From Silene latifolia (lineage: Eukaryota > Streptophyta > Magnoliopsida > Caryophyllales > Caryophyllaceae): 64,000 nt of DNA. Where the stretch lies: NCBI RefSeq assembly GCF_048544455.1, contig NC_133538.1, positions 39,629,969 through 39,693,968 of the forward strand, given 5' to 3'. Both the position numbers and the translations under genes were made by a program. The notes under the pieces were generated by a model. That model was given only the letters and a program-made list of their open reading frames with translations, did no database searches and had not been told where the DNA came from. This document shows positions 33,881 to 44,566 of this stretch, piece after piece. Position 1 is the first letter of the stretch, and each line of letters opens with the position of its first letter.

Positions 33881-35194
33881 TCATTCTTGCTCAGGGCATA
33901 GACCTCGGCCGGTGATTTGACCAGGGGGTGAGACCGTGATACCTCTTACGGGTGTATGGTCCCGAACTCCCCCGCGCCCGCCGAGCTCTGTTTCTGTTAG
34001 ATCTTTCAGCCGTGACCTATTCATGTCACGGCGACCTTCATCGATATTCTCCCGGCGGCTCCTCCTTTCCCCGGTGCCCGCTTCACCGTGGCATACCTGT
34101 GTCTTGTGGTAATCCTCCACCTTTACGGCTTGGTCCGCCATCTTTCCGGCGAGTCCGGGTAGAGGACCTCGCACTTGATCGGCTCATTTTTGAGCTCGCC
34201 TTTGGGAGGCCTTTCATCGTGCGAAGGCCGCCGCTTCGGTGTTCACTCGCGGATCTGCTGAGCTTTTGCATCGAACCTCTTCACATAGTTTCGTAGAGAC
34301 TCGTCCTCCCCCTGTCGGATAGTGAGTAGATCCGATGTCTCCACGGCCCTTCTCCTGTTGCAGGCGTACTGGGCTATGAAGTTATCCCTTAGGTCGACGT
34401 AGCAAGATATCCCTGAACCATTAGGCGACCCCTTGTACCAACTCGGGACATCCCATGCGGGGTTGTTGGGAAGACTCGCACCATACCTCATCAGTTTGTT
34501 CCTATACCGACATGTAAGACTCGAAAGCCTCGGCGTGGTCGGTAGGGTCACTGTCCCCTTTGTATGATAGGGATGGCAGCTTCAGTTTGGTCGGCACGGA
34601 GACTCCGAGAACATAGGCACTGAGGGGCTGTCTGACCATGTGTCGAATGACACGCGGCGATCGGCTCCTCGCAACCCTTGTCGGGCTTCTCTCCCCGTGG
34701 CGGGAAGGGCTTCTTGTTGTCTGACTTTGGAGAGTCGGACTTCTTTCTTCATTTCTTCGGGGGTGGCCTCGTTGTTGCCGCGGCGACGCTGTCCTCCCGC
34801 GAGGTGGGGAAGGACTTTGGTCTCCATCGACACCACGGGCACCGCCGGCGTCCTTGCATGCTCCGCTCCTTGTATTGCTCCGGTCAAGTTGATCGGAGTC
34901 ACTTTATGGGCCCCGGTCACCTACGGGTGTCTTTGCCGTCACCGTCGTTGCGGCGGGGGTGATCGGCGTATTACCCATCAGGTCCAGGAACAGCTTCAGT
35001 TTGGCTGCATCGACCACATGTCCCATGACATTGACTTGGCCGGTGGGCAGCGGTGTTTCTGGTATTATGGGCATCTCGTACGCCGGTTGAATGACTCGGC
35101 CGGTGGGGGACTGCCCAATCTCAGAATTATGGACTGTGTCATCCTGATAGAATGCAGTTTCGTCGCTCACAATTACTTCTTGTTGCTTTGACAT
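33881..35194 (-). pseudogene. Gypsy gag (broken)
   Basis: A start at 35194 (MSKQQEVIVSDETAF) opens 96 codons ending near 34904. Gag continues in other frames at 34582-34920 and 34243-34551. The latter has NPAWDVPSWYKGSPNGSGI, then DLRDNFIAQYACNRR and ESLRNYVKRFDAKAQQI, matching the Retrotrans_gag family (capsid). The piece at 33881-34174 is Arg/Gly-rich, like the nucleocapsid end. The start follows the primer site by about 70 bp. Confidence 0.85.
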
Positions 35195-35262
35195 CTTCTT
35201 AGCTTGCTGGGTGGGTTTTGTTTTGTTTTTTTGTAAGGGATTTGATTAGCTTTTCGTATTGA

Positions 35263-35282
35263 GGTTCCCACAGACGGCGCCA
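35263..35282 (-). other. Gypsy primer binding site
   Basis: On the minus strand TGGCGCCGTCTGTGGGAA follows the 5' LTR after two bases. TGGCGCCGTCTGTGGG sites are common in plant Gypsy elements. This sets the element's polarity. Confidence 0.85.
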
Positions 35283-35284
35283 AT

Positions 35285-35877
35285 TGTTCCGGGTGTAATT
35301 CCGGAGCAGGATTTGTTACCACGTAAGCTTGTAGAATGATGACTTTGCTTGACTCTTCCTTTCGGCCTCTCCTGAAACAATGAACAAACTGAGGGCTCGG
35401 CTTGGTACCGAGCGAACTCACTCCGACGCTCAAGTCAGTAAACTTAAAGGGATTAAGTTGTGTGTTACTTGGCAAAGTATATTGTAGAGAGATAAGGGAG
35501 TTTGTACCAGATTAATTGTGGATTATTAGCTTGTTTTTTGGATCCTTTCCTCAATGAGGGTTGAGGAGTATTTATAGACTTTCACCTTTTGTCACGTAGT
35601 GGCCAAGTGGCCAAGTGGCAGAGCAGGTGGAAAGACTGTTCTACCCTCGGCCGAGGGACCCATGGCAGGCCGGCGGGCCCTGTTAACTCCATGCCGAGGG
35701 GTCTTGGATGTGAGTACGCGGATGTGTATCCCGATTGGCTAGTTTCCTAGCCGAGACCCAAGTGACAGGCCGACTGGCTGCGTCGGTTAGACTGTCCAAG
35801 GTGTTGACTTGCTGTGGATATCTTTGACCTTGCTCAATATGTTGACTCGGTCAGCGGGTGCAGAATATGCCCCATCA
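35285..35877 (-). repeat. 5' LTR of the Gypsy element
   Basis: 593 bp, TGTTCCGGG to CCCCATCA on the plus strand, followed by GTATG. About 20 differences from the other LTR were counted by eye, including several 1-3-bp indels. Confidence 0.95.
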
Positions 35878-36650
35878 GTATGGTCCCCACATCCAAAATG
35901 ATAATTTAGTATCGCTGCAATTTGGTAAGGATGGTTTTGATAAGTAATGTGTCATTTTTTGAAATCAACTTTGACATCTATAATAATCAACTTTGACCAT
36001 CAAAAATAACTGAGTCTTACTCTTGGTTTGCGAAATCCAGTGCCATTCTTTTGGTGTTGTTGTGTACAAAGACAGCATTGTAGTCCTCTACTCCTCCTAT
36101 GACATCTATAATAATATAGGAGATTTATTTAGTAAATTGTACATGAAATATTAAATTCACTGCAATAAATATTCAATATGAGATTGAACAACATTTAAAG
36201 AATTAAGTTGTTAATGATAATACCTATTAGTTGCCTTCCTTCTAATTTGTTACTAATGATATCTTCAAATGAGACAAACTTAAAACCATGCTTTGGAATA
36301 GACCCACACTCTATTTCATCAATGGTTGTCCGCGTACCAAATCTGATCCGATACTTGTGTGTTGTTGCAAGGTGGAATCCGTGGTTACGGACTGTTTGAA
36401 ATCTCCCTATTTTGTACGTCTTTCCTTCTTCAATTCTGCCATCGTATTTCTTGATCAATGATTTTGTGATTAATCCTTGAACAACATTGTTTTCTTCATC
36501 AACCATTAGGAACTCAACTTTATGAAAAATCCTTTTTCCATGATTGTTCCATTCCTGTTTTTTCCATTTCCTTATCACCCTGACTTTCATGTATACATTA
36601 AAGTCTCCTTCTTGAATTTCAGCAATCGTTTTTTGTGTCGGTTGTTCCAT
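35878..36650 (-). pseudogene. Helitron RPA-like gene, 5' half
   Basis: Exon 1 (36650-36224) starts with an ATG and codes for a first OB fold: GDFNVYMKVRVIRKWKK, FLMVDEENNVVQGLI and KTYKIGRFQTVRNHGFHLA, the DUF223/RPA70-like N-terminal fold of plant Helitrons. A GT donor lies at 36223. Exon 2 (36105-36021) codes for GVEDYNAVFVHNNTKRMAL. Exon 3 begins at 35914 after TTGCAG and runs into the Gypsy target at 35878; the frame continues on the other side at 25246 (WMWGPYTKDGEHI across the junction, counting GTATG once). RPA would protect the single strand during rolling-circle transfer. Confidence 0.9.
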
Positions 36651-37950
36651 TGTTGAATATATTTTGTTAATGTGTTTGTTTTGAAATAAGTTGCTGGAAA
36701 ATTCTGAAGATTATATGGAGGGAGTTTAATCTGGGTTTTAGGTAGTGTGGGGTAGTTAATTGGTAATGGGAGATTGTGGATTGTAGATTGTGGATTGTGG
36801 AGGCAATAGTGGTAATTTGGTAGGAAGAGTGGGAGATTATTTGATAATCTGAATTTTAACTTAATTACTTAATTAATAATCTGTAATTTTAATTTTATTT
36901 TAATTACTTAAATTTCATTAATAATTATTGTTAATCATCAATATCATTATTGTGTATGTTTTTTCAATGAACTATAGTATTAATATGAATATTCTGAATA
37001 ATTTTCATTAAATTTGTAATTTTAATTTAATTACTTAGTTTACTTAAATTTAATTAATAATTAATGTTGATGATTAATATCATTATTGTGTATGTATTTT
37101 CACAAAATTACAGTATTAATATTAATATAGTACGATTTTTATTGTGTTGCAGTTGTGGACATTCTGCGATTTTACAAACGTTCATATCGATGATGAATGG
37201 GGGACATTCTGAGATTTTATAAAAGATGGAAGCTTGGAGGTAGGTATGATTACTATTGGCAGCTAACTAAAATGCCACCCCACAAAAAGTGGTATGGCGG
37301 CATTTAGTTATTGTTACCGAGTTTTCATGAAATCTCGATGATGAGTGGTATGATACCGATCTGAGAGATCTTTCATAATTTTTCATTTTTGTTTAAATTA
37401 TTTGTTTTCTTTTTATTATTTTTTACATTAATGTTTTTTGTTTCTCGTTTTGATGTAAAGCAAAGCAAATTGGAATCAAAGGTCGTCCACATTTGATGAA
37501 TGTAGCGGATTGTAATTTGTATATCTGCCTCTAATACTTTATGATTTTTCGATTATGATTTTTCGATTTTATTTATTTAATTTGTAATATTTTATTTTGT
37601 AGTAATGTAATTTTATTTAATTTTATGTAGTTTTATTTAATTTTTTGATTTTGTATTAGTAGCCGGAATCATTAGACGTGATTTTGACCGATCAGCACAA
37701 AATATATGAATAAATAACAGCTAAACAACTTTTTAATCGATTTTGGATATTGATATTTTTTCGTCAGAATTATTTACACGGAATAAATACCAACTAAACA
37801 ACTTTTTTCAAGACGGAAATTAACAGCAAAAGATTAGTAAATATGGAGAGAGAGTAATTAAATCCCAAAACTTTAGTAGGGGCCCACCAATGCTGATTTT
37901 AAGCAGCCAATAGAAATCCAGGAAAGAACCCAGCTTTTATACTAGTTAGA
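36651..37950 (-). other. Helitron 5' region with a direct duplication
   Basis: No coding sequence. Two copies of about 130 bp (around 36878-37000 and 37014-37140) share GTAATTTTAATTT, AATATCATTATTGTGTATGT and TATTAATAT in order. Short GATTGTGGATTGTGG units lie near 36775-36805. The 5' terminus is at 37950. This is the expected place for the RPA promoter. Confidence 0.6.
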
Positions 37951-38033
37951 TTATGCTTCTCTTTGGTTCATTCCTACAAATAAGACAAGAGAAACCAAAG
38001 TAGACAATTCGAGGGACATTTGTAGCTTAATAC
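37951..38033 (-). repeat. 3' LTR of the LARD-like element, remainder
   Basis: TTATGCTTCTCTTTGG onward matches 43292-43373 of the intact LTR with a few substitutions. The match ends at CTTAATAC. Confidence 0.9.
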
Positions 38034-39482
38034 TACGAAATAAGCATAGAAATGCGTGCAAATACGGTACAAAAAGTCTATATAAAATGCACGCATTAAA
38101 CCTCTCCAAACCAAACCTTTGCTATGCAAAACTAATGGAACAGAAAAGAAAACTAAGAGCTAGCTACAAATTGTCCACTTAAACCGATTTAATGCAGGCA
38201 CTAATACTTATAGCAAAACAGTTAAATGCAAACGAGTTATGAGATGTGTATAATAAAACTGAACCATCGACCTTACAAGACCTTTAATGATGGACTCTCA
38301 CGGGTCACTCTTCTCTCATGAAGCAAAGGGTAAACAATTAATTGTAAGAGAAGAAGAAAAATAGTCGCTCACCTAAACTACGACCGACATAAACATGCAT
38401 GCAGCTAATATGATAGACAATTCTAGCTACCGTACACATACATTCCAACTAAACAAAGTCCCGTCACAGCCGAGGGCTTACAAAAGTATGGAAATGAGAC
38501 AATGGGTAAGAAAAGGCAAAACATTTTTGGAAATGTGAGGGTAATGAGTCAAGCTAGCGACCTACCAGAACCAAATAAAACCGCATCCTCTTCTAAACCA
38601 TCTCAAAATTTGAACAAAATGCCCTTAAATCGGCATAACAGCTCACTCAACCAAATACATACTCCTCATAAGATAAAAATAAAGCATAGGAGAAAAACCG
38701 TAATTAACCAATCTTTTTTTTGTTCAATTTTTCTTTTTCTTCTTTTTTTTTTCTTCTCACGTTTTTTTCATTTTTCATTTTTTTTTTCAACTTCTCTTTT
38801 TTTCATCATTTCAACCTCCTTTTTCCATATACCAACTCCCGTCTATAAAATACAAACCAAACTCAGCACGATAAATTATATACCGCAAAAACATAAACTA
38901 AACTAGCTTGACAAGGCTGGCTAAATTTCGATGTAGTTAATGGTCAAAAGGCAAATTTGGCTAAATGTGGAGTTAAATGGGTAAAAATGAAAAAAAAAAA
39001 GGAAAATAAGCACCTCCCTGCATGTGACATCAACCACTAAACCGAATGTATGTAGGCAAAAAGTAATTGAATTTCATATATGTGCAAATTAATTATACAT
39101 GTTATGCAAGGAGTAACTACTCACAATTCTACATGAACTGGTCATAAATGACACCAGTTTTAAGTCTCCAAAACTTAGAATATATGAGTAGGTTGCCAAA
39201 ATTTCATGTCAAGTCTATCTGTTCAGCTAAATTTCAACATTAACTCATAGATATACAATAAGACAATGCTATAAGAATATTAGTTTATGCAAGGCTTAAG
39301 CAAAAATGACTAAAAGTAGTGCAATTTCATCATCGAAATAACCGTTCCGACTCAACCTAAATGCAAAAATAAACGTGATTTTTTTTGAATTTTTTATTTT
39401 TATGAGATTTTTGAATTATTGAAATTAAAATAAACAATGCATGCAAAAATTAAACGTGCTAACTGAAATGCAATAAAAACAA
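38034..39482. other. LARD internal region with a polypyrimidine tract
   Basis: No gag-pol. At 38716-38826 there is a tract of about 110 bp almost entirely of T and C on the plus strand. The 134-codon frame at 38502-38906 runs through it and is not convincing. Confidence 0.6.
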
Positions 39483-40662
39483 CAAAAATTTCCCATGGTA
39501 CTCTCGAACTTTGCCAGATTACACATGGTACCCCTCATTTTAAGTTTCTGCATATAGTACCCCTGTGTTTACCATTTCTTTCCCAGAATACCCTTAACTG
39601 ACCTTTCGTCATAACGTCGTTAGTTTACCTCTTCTAATCCTAATCTCTCCTCATCTTCATCTTCCTAAAAAAAAGAAAACCCCGAATTTCTTGACATTTA
39701 CTCAGAACCCTAACCACCATTTCTCCTCCTCCTCCCTGAAAAACAACTATCTAACAACTCTGTGGATATAATTCAAAAAATAAGGTGAAAATCATGTGTG
39801 ATCATATGATTCGTATGCCCCAACTAATGTCAAGATTATTCTTGTCATTATTCACCCCATTCTCACAAGACATATAAAAACTAATATTATGCCTCTCTAA
39901 ATAAATGAGAAACACCTTTCAATTAGTGAGCTAATTGTGTGTAATCCTTTCCTTATTTTCCATGATTGTTTTCTCGTTTGGAGCACGTATCAAGCATTTC
40001 AAATCTTTCCTTCAATTAGGTGGCTTGATCTTAGCTTAATCAAGAGATCAGAGTACTTCCTCTCTGATATAATCTTGATGGTGTATATAAAAGGAAAACA
40101 CCATTGTTTATAGACAAAGGAAAAAATGAGAACGTCTTTGTCTTCCGCTCTATCACTCCAACTTTGAGCCCATTGTTGACGAGTTCCCTACCCGGAAATA
40201 TTTAGGTGTACATTATTTCCGGAACTGTGAAGCCTGGAGAACAAGGAAATAATGATTGGCTATTAATGGTTGATTGCAGGGAAGGAGGAGATAGCTAGTA
40301 ATAGGTGTATGTGGGAGAAAATTAAGGAGATAATGGTGACTAGGATCTCGGAAAATTTCAAGAAATTTGGGGCTTTTTTTTTAACAAGATGAAGATGATG
40401 AGAGATTAGAGATTAAAAAATGTAAAGTGTTTAGAAGATATGAGGTAAGAAGATGAAGATTAAGGATTAGAAGATATGTTCTTGGAAGAAAAGTAAGATG
40501 TTGAAGGTGTAGAAGAGGAAACTAACGATGTTATGACGGAAGGTTAGTTAAGGGTATTTTTGGAAAGAAAATGGTAAATACAGGGGTATCATATGCAGAA
40601 AGTTAAAATGGGGGTACCATGTGTAATCTGTCAATGTTCGAGGGTACCATGAGAAACTTCTG
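39483..40662. mobile_element. Non-autonomous MULE, duplication TAAAAACAA
   Basis: This 1,180-bp element has terminal inverted repeats of about 150 bp. The left contains CCATGGTACTCTCGAAC, ATTACACATGGTACCCC and TAACGTCGTTAGTTT; the right has their inverted forms. TAAAAACAA flanks both sides exactly (39474-39482, 40663-40671). Long TIRs and a 9-bp duplication define Mutator-like elements. The interior (about 39640-40500) has no transposase. It may be captured host sequence, but I recognise no gene. The 108-codon frame at 40548-40874 runs across the TIR and is rejected. Confidence 0.93.
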
Positions 40663-40671
40663 TAAAAACAA

Positions 40672-41939
40672 TATGCAGACACAGATATGGATGCATATAC
40701 CCTCCCCAAACCAAACTGTACAATGCCCTCATTGTACTCAAAAATAGGGAAAGGAAATGCAAACTGAAAAGAAGAATGAAGCTCGAAACACTTACAGGAA
40801 TACGCGAAGTAGGGACCTCCCCAAACCAGCCAACAACAAGGGAGGTCGCTAATAGCCCCATAATATTGCTGCACGCGAGTTAAGACAAGTGAACTCGATC
40901 GAAGGAGTAAAGCACTCGATCGAGTAGAATGGGACCGCGAAAGTGTTCGATCGAGGAAAGAAAACTGCTCGATCGATTAGTCATCATCAGAGGGTGCTCG
41001 ATCGAGTACAATGGGGCTTCGAAAGTGCTCGATCGAGAGATTCCATGCGCGTACTATGCAAATATACAACAAACGACCCACAAAAACCACAAAGCAAATA
41101 AAATTCCGCAATCAATCGTTTGTAAAGACGAACTACTAAAGTCTAAGGCACACGCTACTGACTAAAATGTCTCAAAAATCCAAATACAACGAGTATTAAA
41201 AATCCGGGTTGCCTCTCGGTCAGCGCTGCTTTCAAATAGGTCCCGCACGACCTCTTTTTGTCTTCATCTCAATTACTCCAGTTGGTCACAATCAAAGCAA
41301 CTCAAAACTCTTAGCAATCGATCATAAATCTGCGCATGTGCTACACAAAAGCATAAGTAGCACCATAATACAAAAGGAGCATATAAAAGCAGTCTGATAT
41401 ATCGTCTCAACTTAACAAATTGCCGATGACAAGTATGGTGAAACATTATTCAATTATTTGTCCAACCGGGAGAGGGTGGAGTATCACAACATAAAGTAAA
41501 AGTCACATGAGGTAGTTTACTATCCGCCATACCAATAATCATGAAGTTATCGTTAACTACCTCAGACCGGTCGGGAGATCTACCACTCCTAATGTCGAAA
41601 TCAGCGACAAAAGAGTATATTACCTCTACCGTGCTAGGAACATTCATTGACTCATCTACCTTCTCGTTCCCCTCCTTTATGGGTTCTGTCCCGTATATTG
41701 CAGCCTCTAAAGCATCCAGCCCGGCTTTCCAAATGGGAGATTCACCATAACCATTGTCTTCCTTTATATTCAAAGGTACTCAAGCCTTCCCTTTGATGGT
41801 CTTTCTCCAAGAATCCTGTGTAGGTAGGACCTATATGACCTATCAAAACACAACTAGAGGAAAAAATGAGAACTGCCTCAAGGAATAAATTCCTTGAGGC
41901 TAAAGACAAACTTAAGTGAAACAAGTAAAAAGTGTCGCC
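40672..41939. other. LARD internal region near the primer site
   Basis: A minus-strand frame of 107 codons (41450-41773; NIKEDNGYGESPIW at its start) is the only notable one. It lies where the leader or a gag remnant would be, but matches no family I know. The CTCGATCGAG cluster at 40897-41041 is listed separately. Confidence 0.45.
40897..41041. repeat. CTCGATCGAG cluster in the LARD internal region
   Basis: Six copies of the decamer or one-base variants (TTCGATCGAG, CTCGATCGAT) occur within about 140 bp, spaced about 20-30 bp. Confidence 0.88.
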
Positions 41940-41957
41940 TCCCCGGCAACAGCGCCA
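41940..41957 (-). other. LARD primer binding site (tRNA-Asp type)
   Basis: On the minus strand TGGCGCTGTTGCCGGGGA lies five bases from the 5' LTR end (TGTCA). The plant tRNA-Asp type site, known from Athila and Tat elements, is TGGCGCCGTTGCCGGGGA, so there is one mismatch. Confidence 0.85.
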
Positions 41958-41962
41958 AAACT

Positions 41963-43374
41963 TGACACGGCTATCGCAACCTATCAAATATAAACCCGAA
42001 AGGTCTCTAACTAATGCAGCTAGGGAAGTCGGGGTCGAATCCACAGGGAGGCTATGTTGCTGTCCACTTGCTAATCTAAGTATGTCGGTGTCACGAATGG
42101 GGGTTTGAGTTGTTTACTAAACTAAAGCAATAACAATTAAAATGGCAAGAGTGAAAAGGATTGAGATCAAAAAGAGAGAAAGACGCTAGGATGTCGGTTC
42201 ACCATGATATCACACAATTCTGCTAAAGGTAAGGTCAGTCGGTCTGATGTGAGAAGGGTAAAGGAAAGGTCCTCTCGATCCGTTATCCGCCCTAAAATAC
42301 TACTAACTTAGATTTCGCCCTCATTAGTGTAGTCTATTGTTCATAACATGTCTATTCATTCCAATCTTTTGATCTAGGTCTGAATTTAACCGGGTTAACT
42401 AGTTTAGAAGCGTGCACTCAACTAAACGATTACAATTAAATTGCTACGAATCAATTCTCACAATCAAAACCATCTAATCTACTTATAACATTATTGCTTT
42501 ACTATCATGGCTCCCCTAATCCTAGCAATAAGGGATTTAGCTACGCATAAATATAAATAAAACAATAGTGAAAGATAAGCAATACTAAACATGATATAAA
42601 GATGTGCAAAAGAAAATTAAATTAAATAGAAAGGGAGTAAGAGAGATCACACTAGTAAAAGATCCGGAAAATAAAGAGAGCAAAGTAACGTCGAACAATT
42701 TTGATGAAGGGGAAAAGAGAGAGAGAGCCGTAAACCTAATTAAGTCTCTCCTATTATAGGAGAGTTATTTATTCAACCTAAGATACGATAACAAGATATT
42801 AAAATCTTACGTCAGATAGAAAAGTACTCGATCGAGGACATTAGAACTCCTCGATCGAGGTCCTCGATCGAGTAACTCCTAGCAAAAACCTCTCGATCGA
42901 GTAACTCCTATAAAAAACCTCTCGATCGAGCACAAAAAGTACTCGATCGAGCACTATAGTACTCAATCGAGTGGTTTCCGGCGCGTAATTCCTGCTTCGC
43001 GCACTGAATTTCAAACGGCCGCCGTTTCTTCGTTACTTGGGCAAACAGAGCGTTTTCGGTGGCGTTGGAAAGCTAACAGGATAAGATTTCATCTCTTGTT
43101 TGAATCAGTTGATTATAATTTGTAGAACTCGAGTTATGGCTCTTCAAAGTAGGCACTAGTTATATGAAGCTCTTCGTTTGCTCGCCTAGCTACCTTACTT
43201 CTACGCGCATCACCAAATAGTAGTTTCCAAGTTCCGACTCGAATCAACTCATCTCTAAAATTTATGCATAGGGACAGGTTTTAAACTTGATTATGCTCCT
43301 CTTTGGGTCATTCCTGCAAATAGGACAAGAGAAACCAAAGTAGACAATTCGGGGGACATTTGTTGCTTAATACA
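41963..43374 (-). repeat. 5' LTR of the LARD-like element, intact
   Basis: 1,412 bp, uninterrupted. It matches the split 3' LTR throughout and shows the pre-insertion state of both the solo LTR site (near 42640) and the Helitron site (near 43290). It contains a CTCGATCGAG cluster at 42825-42972. Confidence 0.9.
42825..42972. repeat. CTCGATCGAG cluster in the 5' LTR
   Basis: Seven decamers lie in about 145 bp. Six are intact CTCGATCGAG; one reads CTCAATCGAG. Confidence 0.88.
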
Positions 43375-43421
43375 AATTGATAGGAGTGACACAAATTGTG
43401 GCTGTTATAAAACACAAATTC

Positions 43422-43600
43422 TCATTATAGACGGATAGTGTTCCTCTCACAAATAAAAGTCAGAAGTGCAAGTGGGTGAGAACTGGGAAATAGATACCCC
43501 CACTTGCCCCTCCCCCCCTCCTCTCGCCCCACACTTTAATTTTGTGAAAGGGTCACTATTCGTCTATAGTTATAGATGGATAATAACCGTCTATAATGCT
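43422..43600. mobile_element. Small TIR element (CATTATAGACGG)
   Basis: CATTATAGACGGATAGTG at the left is mirrored by CCGTCTATAATG at the right, with CCTCTCAC and GTGAAAGGG inside. It is related in style to 1085-1250. The target duplication is unclear. Confidence 0.55.
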
Positions 43601-43682
43601 ACAGACTGGTTTTAAAAATAGTTTTTTCAAAAAGCATTTAAGTCAAAGTAAGCCGCTTATTTACTTGCACAAATTTAATTAG

Positions 43683-44208
43683 GTTAAATTCACGCAGAAC
43701 TTTAAATTTTACCACTTTGGACATAATACCCCGTATTCTATGTTTGTGTATATAATACTTTCATGTTTGATTTTCATGCACAACATACCTTTTTTGTTGT
43801 TATAAGAAAATTCAATTGAGCATAACCCTTTTTTGGGAAATGATTATCTCGTCATAATCTACGATCCGAGAAAAAAAAAATTGTCGATTGACGTTTTTAA
43901 GGGTTTTGTATTTTTAGGAAAATCTCAAACCAACCATAACTTCGATCTTAAATTTCCGAAAATGACCACTTTCGTTTGATCAAATTATAGATCTCAAAGA
44001 GATAATCAATTTGGAAAAAAATATTAACCAATTCCGACTTCTAGTCTACGATTTATGCTCAATGGAAGATTGTAAGATCGATAAAAAGAACATATTATGC
44101 TTGAAAATCAAATATCAAGAGTACCGTGTATACAAATATAAAAAGTTGGGTACCACATGTAAAATGGCAAACCTCAGGGATACCACGTGAATTTTCCGAA
44201 TTTTGATT
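43683..44208. mobile_element. TIR element related to the MULE at 39483
   Basis: Arms of about 110 bp are inverted copies: the left has TTTGATTTTCATGCACAACA and TTCACG near the end, the right TGAAAATCAAATATCA and CACGTGAATTTTCC. GGTACCACATG and GGGATACCACGTG words recall the CATGGTACCC words of the MULE. The flanks do not give a clean 9-bp duplication. Confidence 0.6.
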
Positions 44209-44340
44209 GATTACACACTTTTCGCCACTTTAAAAAGACCTCTCACAAACTATAAATCGAAAAACAAGTGAGAGTGGGATTGTAATTCGTAAGAGATCTT
44301 TTTAAAAAGACGGCAACAAACAAAACTTATTCGCAAATTC

Positions 44341-44566
44341 TTATTTCAGACGGGCTGTTTTCCCGTCTGAAATAAGACGGATAAAATATCGCTATTTTTT
44401 AAGAAAATGTAACCATTTAATCCACAAAGTGTTATGACTAGAGGTGTCACTTTTTACCCTGAAAATAGTGTGAAAAATATTATCAGAAAATAACAACATT
44501 TTATTGCAAAATGGCAATATGTTATCCATCTTATTTCAGATGGAAAACAGTTATCTGAAGCAAGAC
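44341..44566. mobile_element. MITE of the TTTCAGACGG family, copy 2
   Basis: It matches 1810-2045 across the core. The left end holds a perfect inverted repeat, TTATTTCAGACGGG and CCCGTCTGAAATAA with a seven-base loop (44341-44375). Confidence 0.65.

Larger units (their letters stand above)
25247..35877 (-). mobile_element. Ty3/Gypsy retrotransposon, Tat/Retand-like, duplication GTATG
   Basis: A complete 10,631-bp element: LTRs at 25247-25834 and 35285-35877, each TG...CA on the plus strand, and GTATG on both sides (25242-25246, 35878-35882). The primer site next to the right LTR and the gag-pol order show it runs on the minus strand. Between integrase and the 3' LTR there is a tandem-repeat region and a gene on the opposite strand, the layout described for Retand and Grande in the Tat group. 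It sits inside the RPA exon of the Helitron. The LTRs differ at roughly 20 sites by eye, so it is younger than its hosts, but gag-pol is already broken. Confidence 0.94.
14191..37950 (-). mobile_element. Helitron, 23.76 kb including a nested Gypsy element
   Basis: On the minus strand it starts TCTAACTAGTATAAAAG at 37950 and ends with a hairpin and CTAG at 14191. The preceding base is A and the following base is T, the normal Helitron target. Joining the flanks (14190 to 37951) reproduces the unbroken sequence of the other LTR at about 43275-43300 with two mismatches in 14 bases, which fixes both ends. It carries a RepHel gene (about 14414-19930) and an RPA-like gene (about 23179-36650), both on the minus strand. 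Without the nested Gypsy it is about 13.1 kb, a plausible size for an autonomous plant Helitron. The genes contain frameshifts, so it is probably dead now. Confidence 0.93.
11597..43374 (-). mobile_element. Large non-autonomous LTR element (LARD-like), carrying nested insertions
   Basis: Two LTRs of about 1.41 kb flank an internal region of about 3.9 kb (38034-41962, including a MULE) with no gag-pol. The 5' LTR is 41963-43374. The 3' LTR starts at 11597, is split by a solo LTR and a Helitron, and ends at 38033. A primer site next to the 5' LTR sets the orientation as minus. Outside the nested insertions the only notable frame is 107 codons (41450-41773). Terminal bases are not a clean TG...CA at the high end, and no exact target duplication was seen, only an imperfect ATTGATA on both sides. 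Movement would need proteins from another element. Confidence 0.85.

Noticed and set aside
33599-34296. Plus-strand frames of up to 114 codons opposite gag
   Set aside because: They are shadows of the GC-rich gag and protease region on the minus strand.
38502-38906. 134-codon plus-strand frame with a Phe-rich middle
   Set aside because: The Phe run is the polypyrimidine tract; the rest shows no domain.
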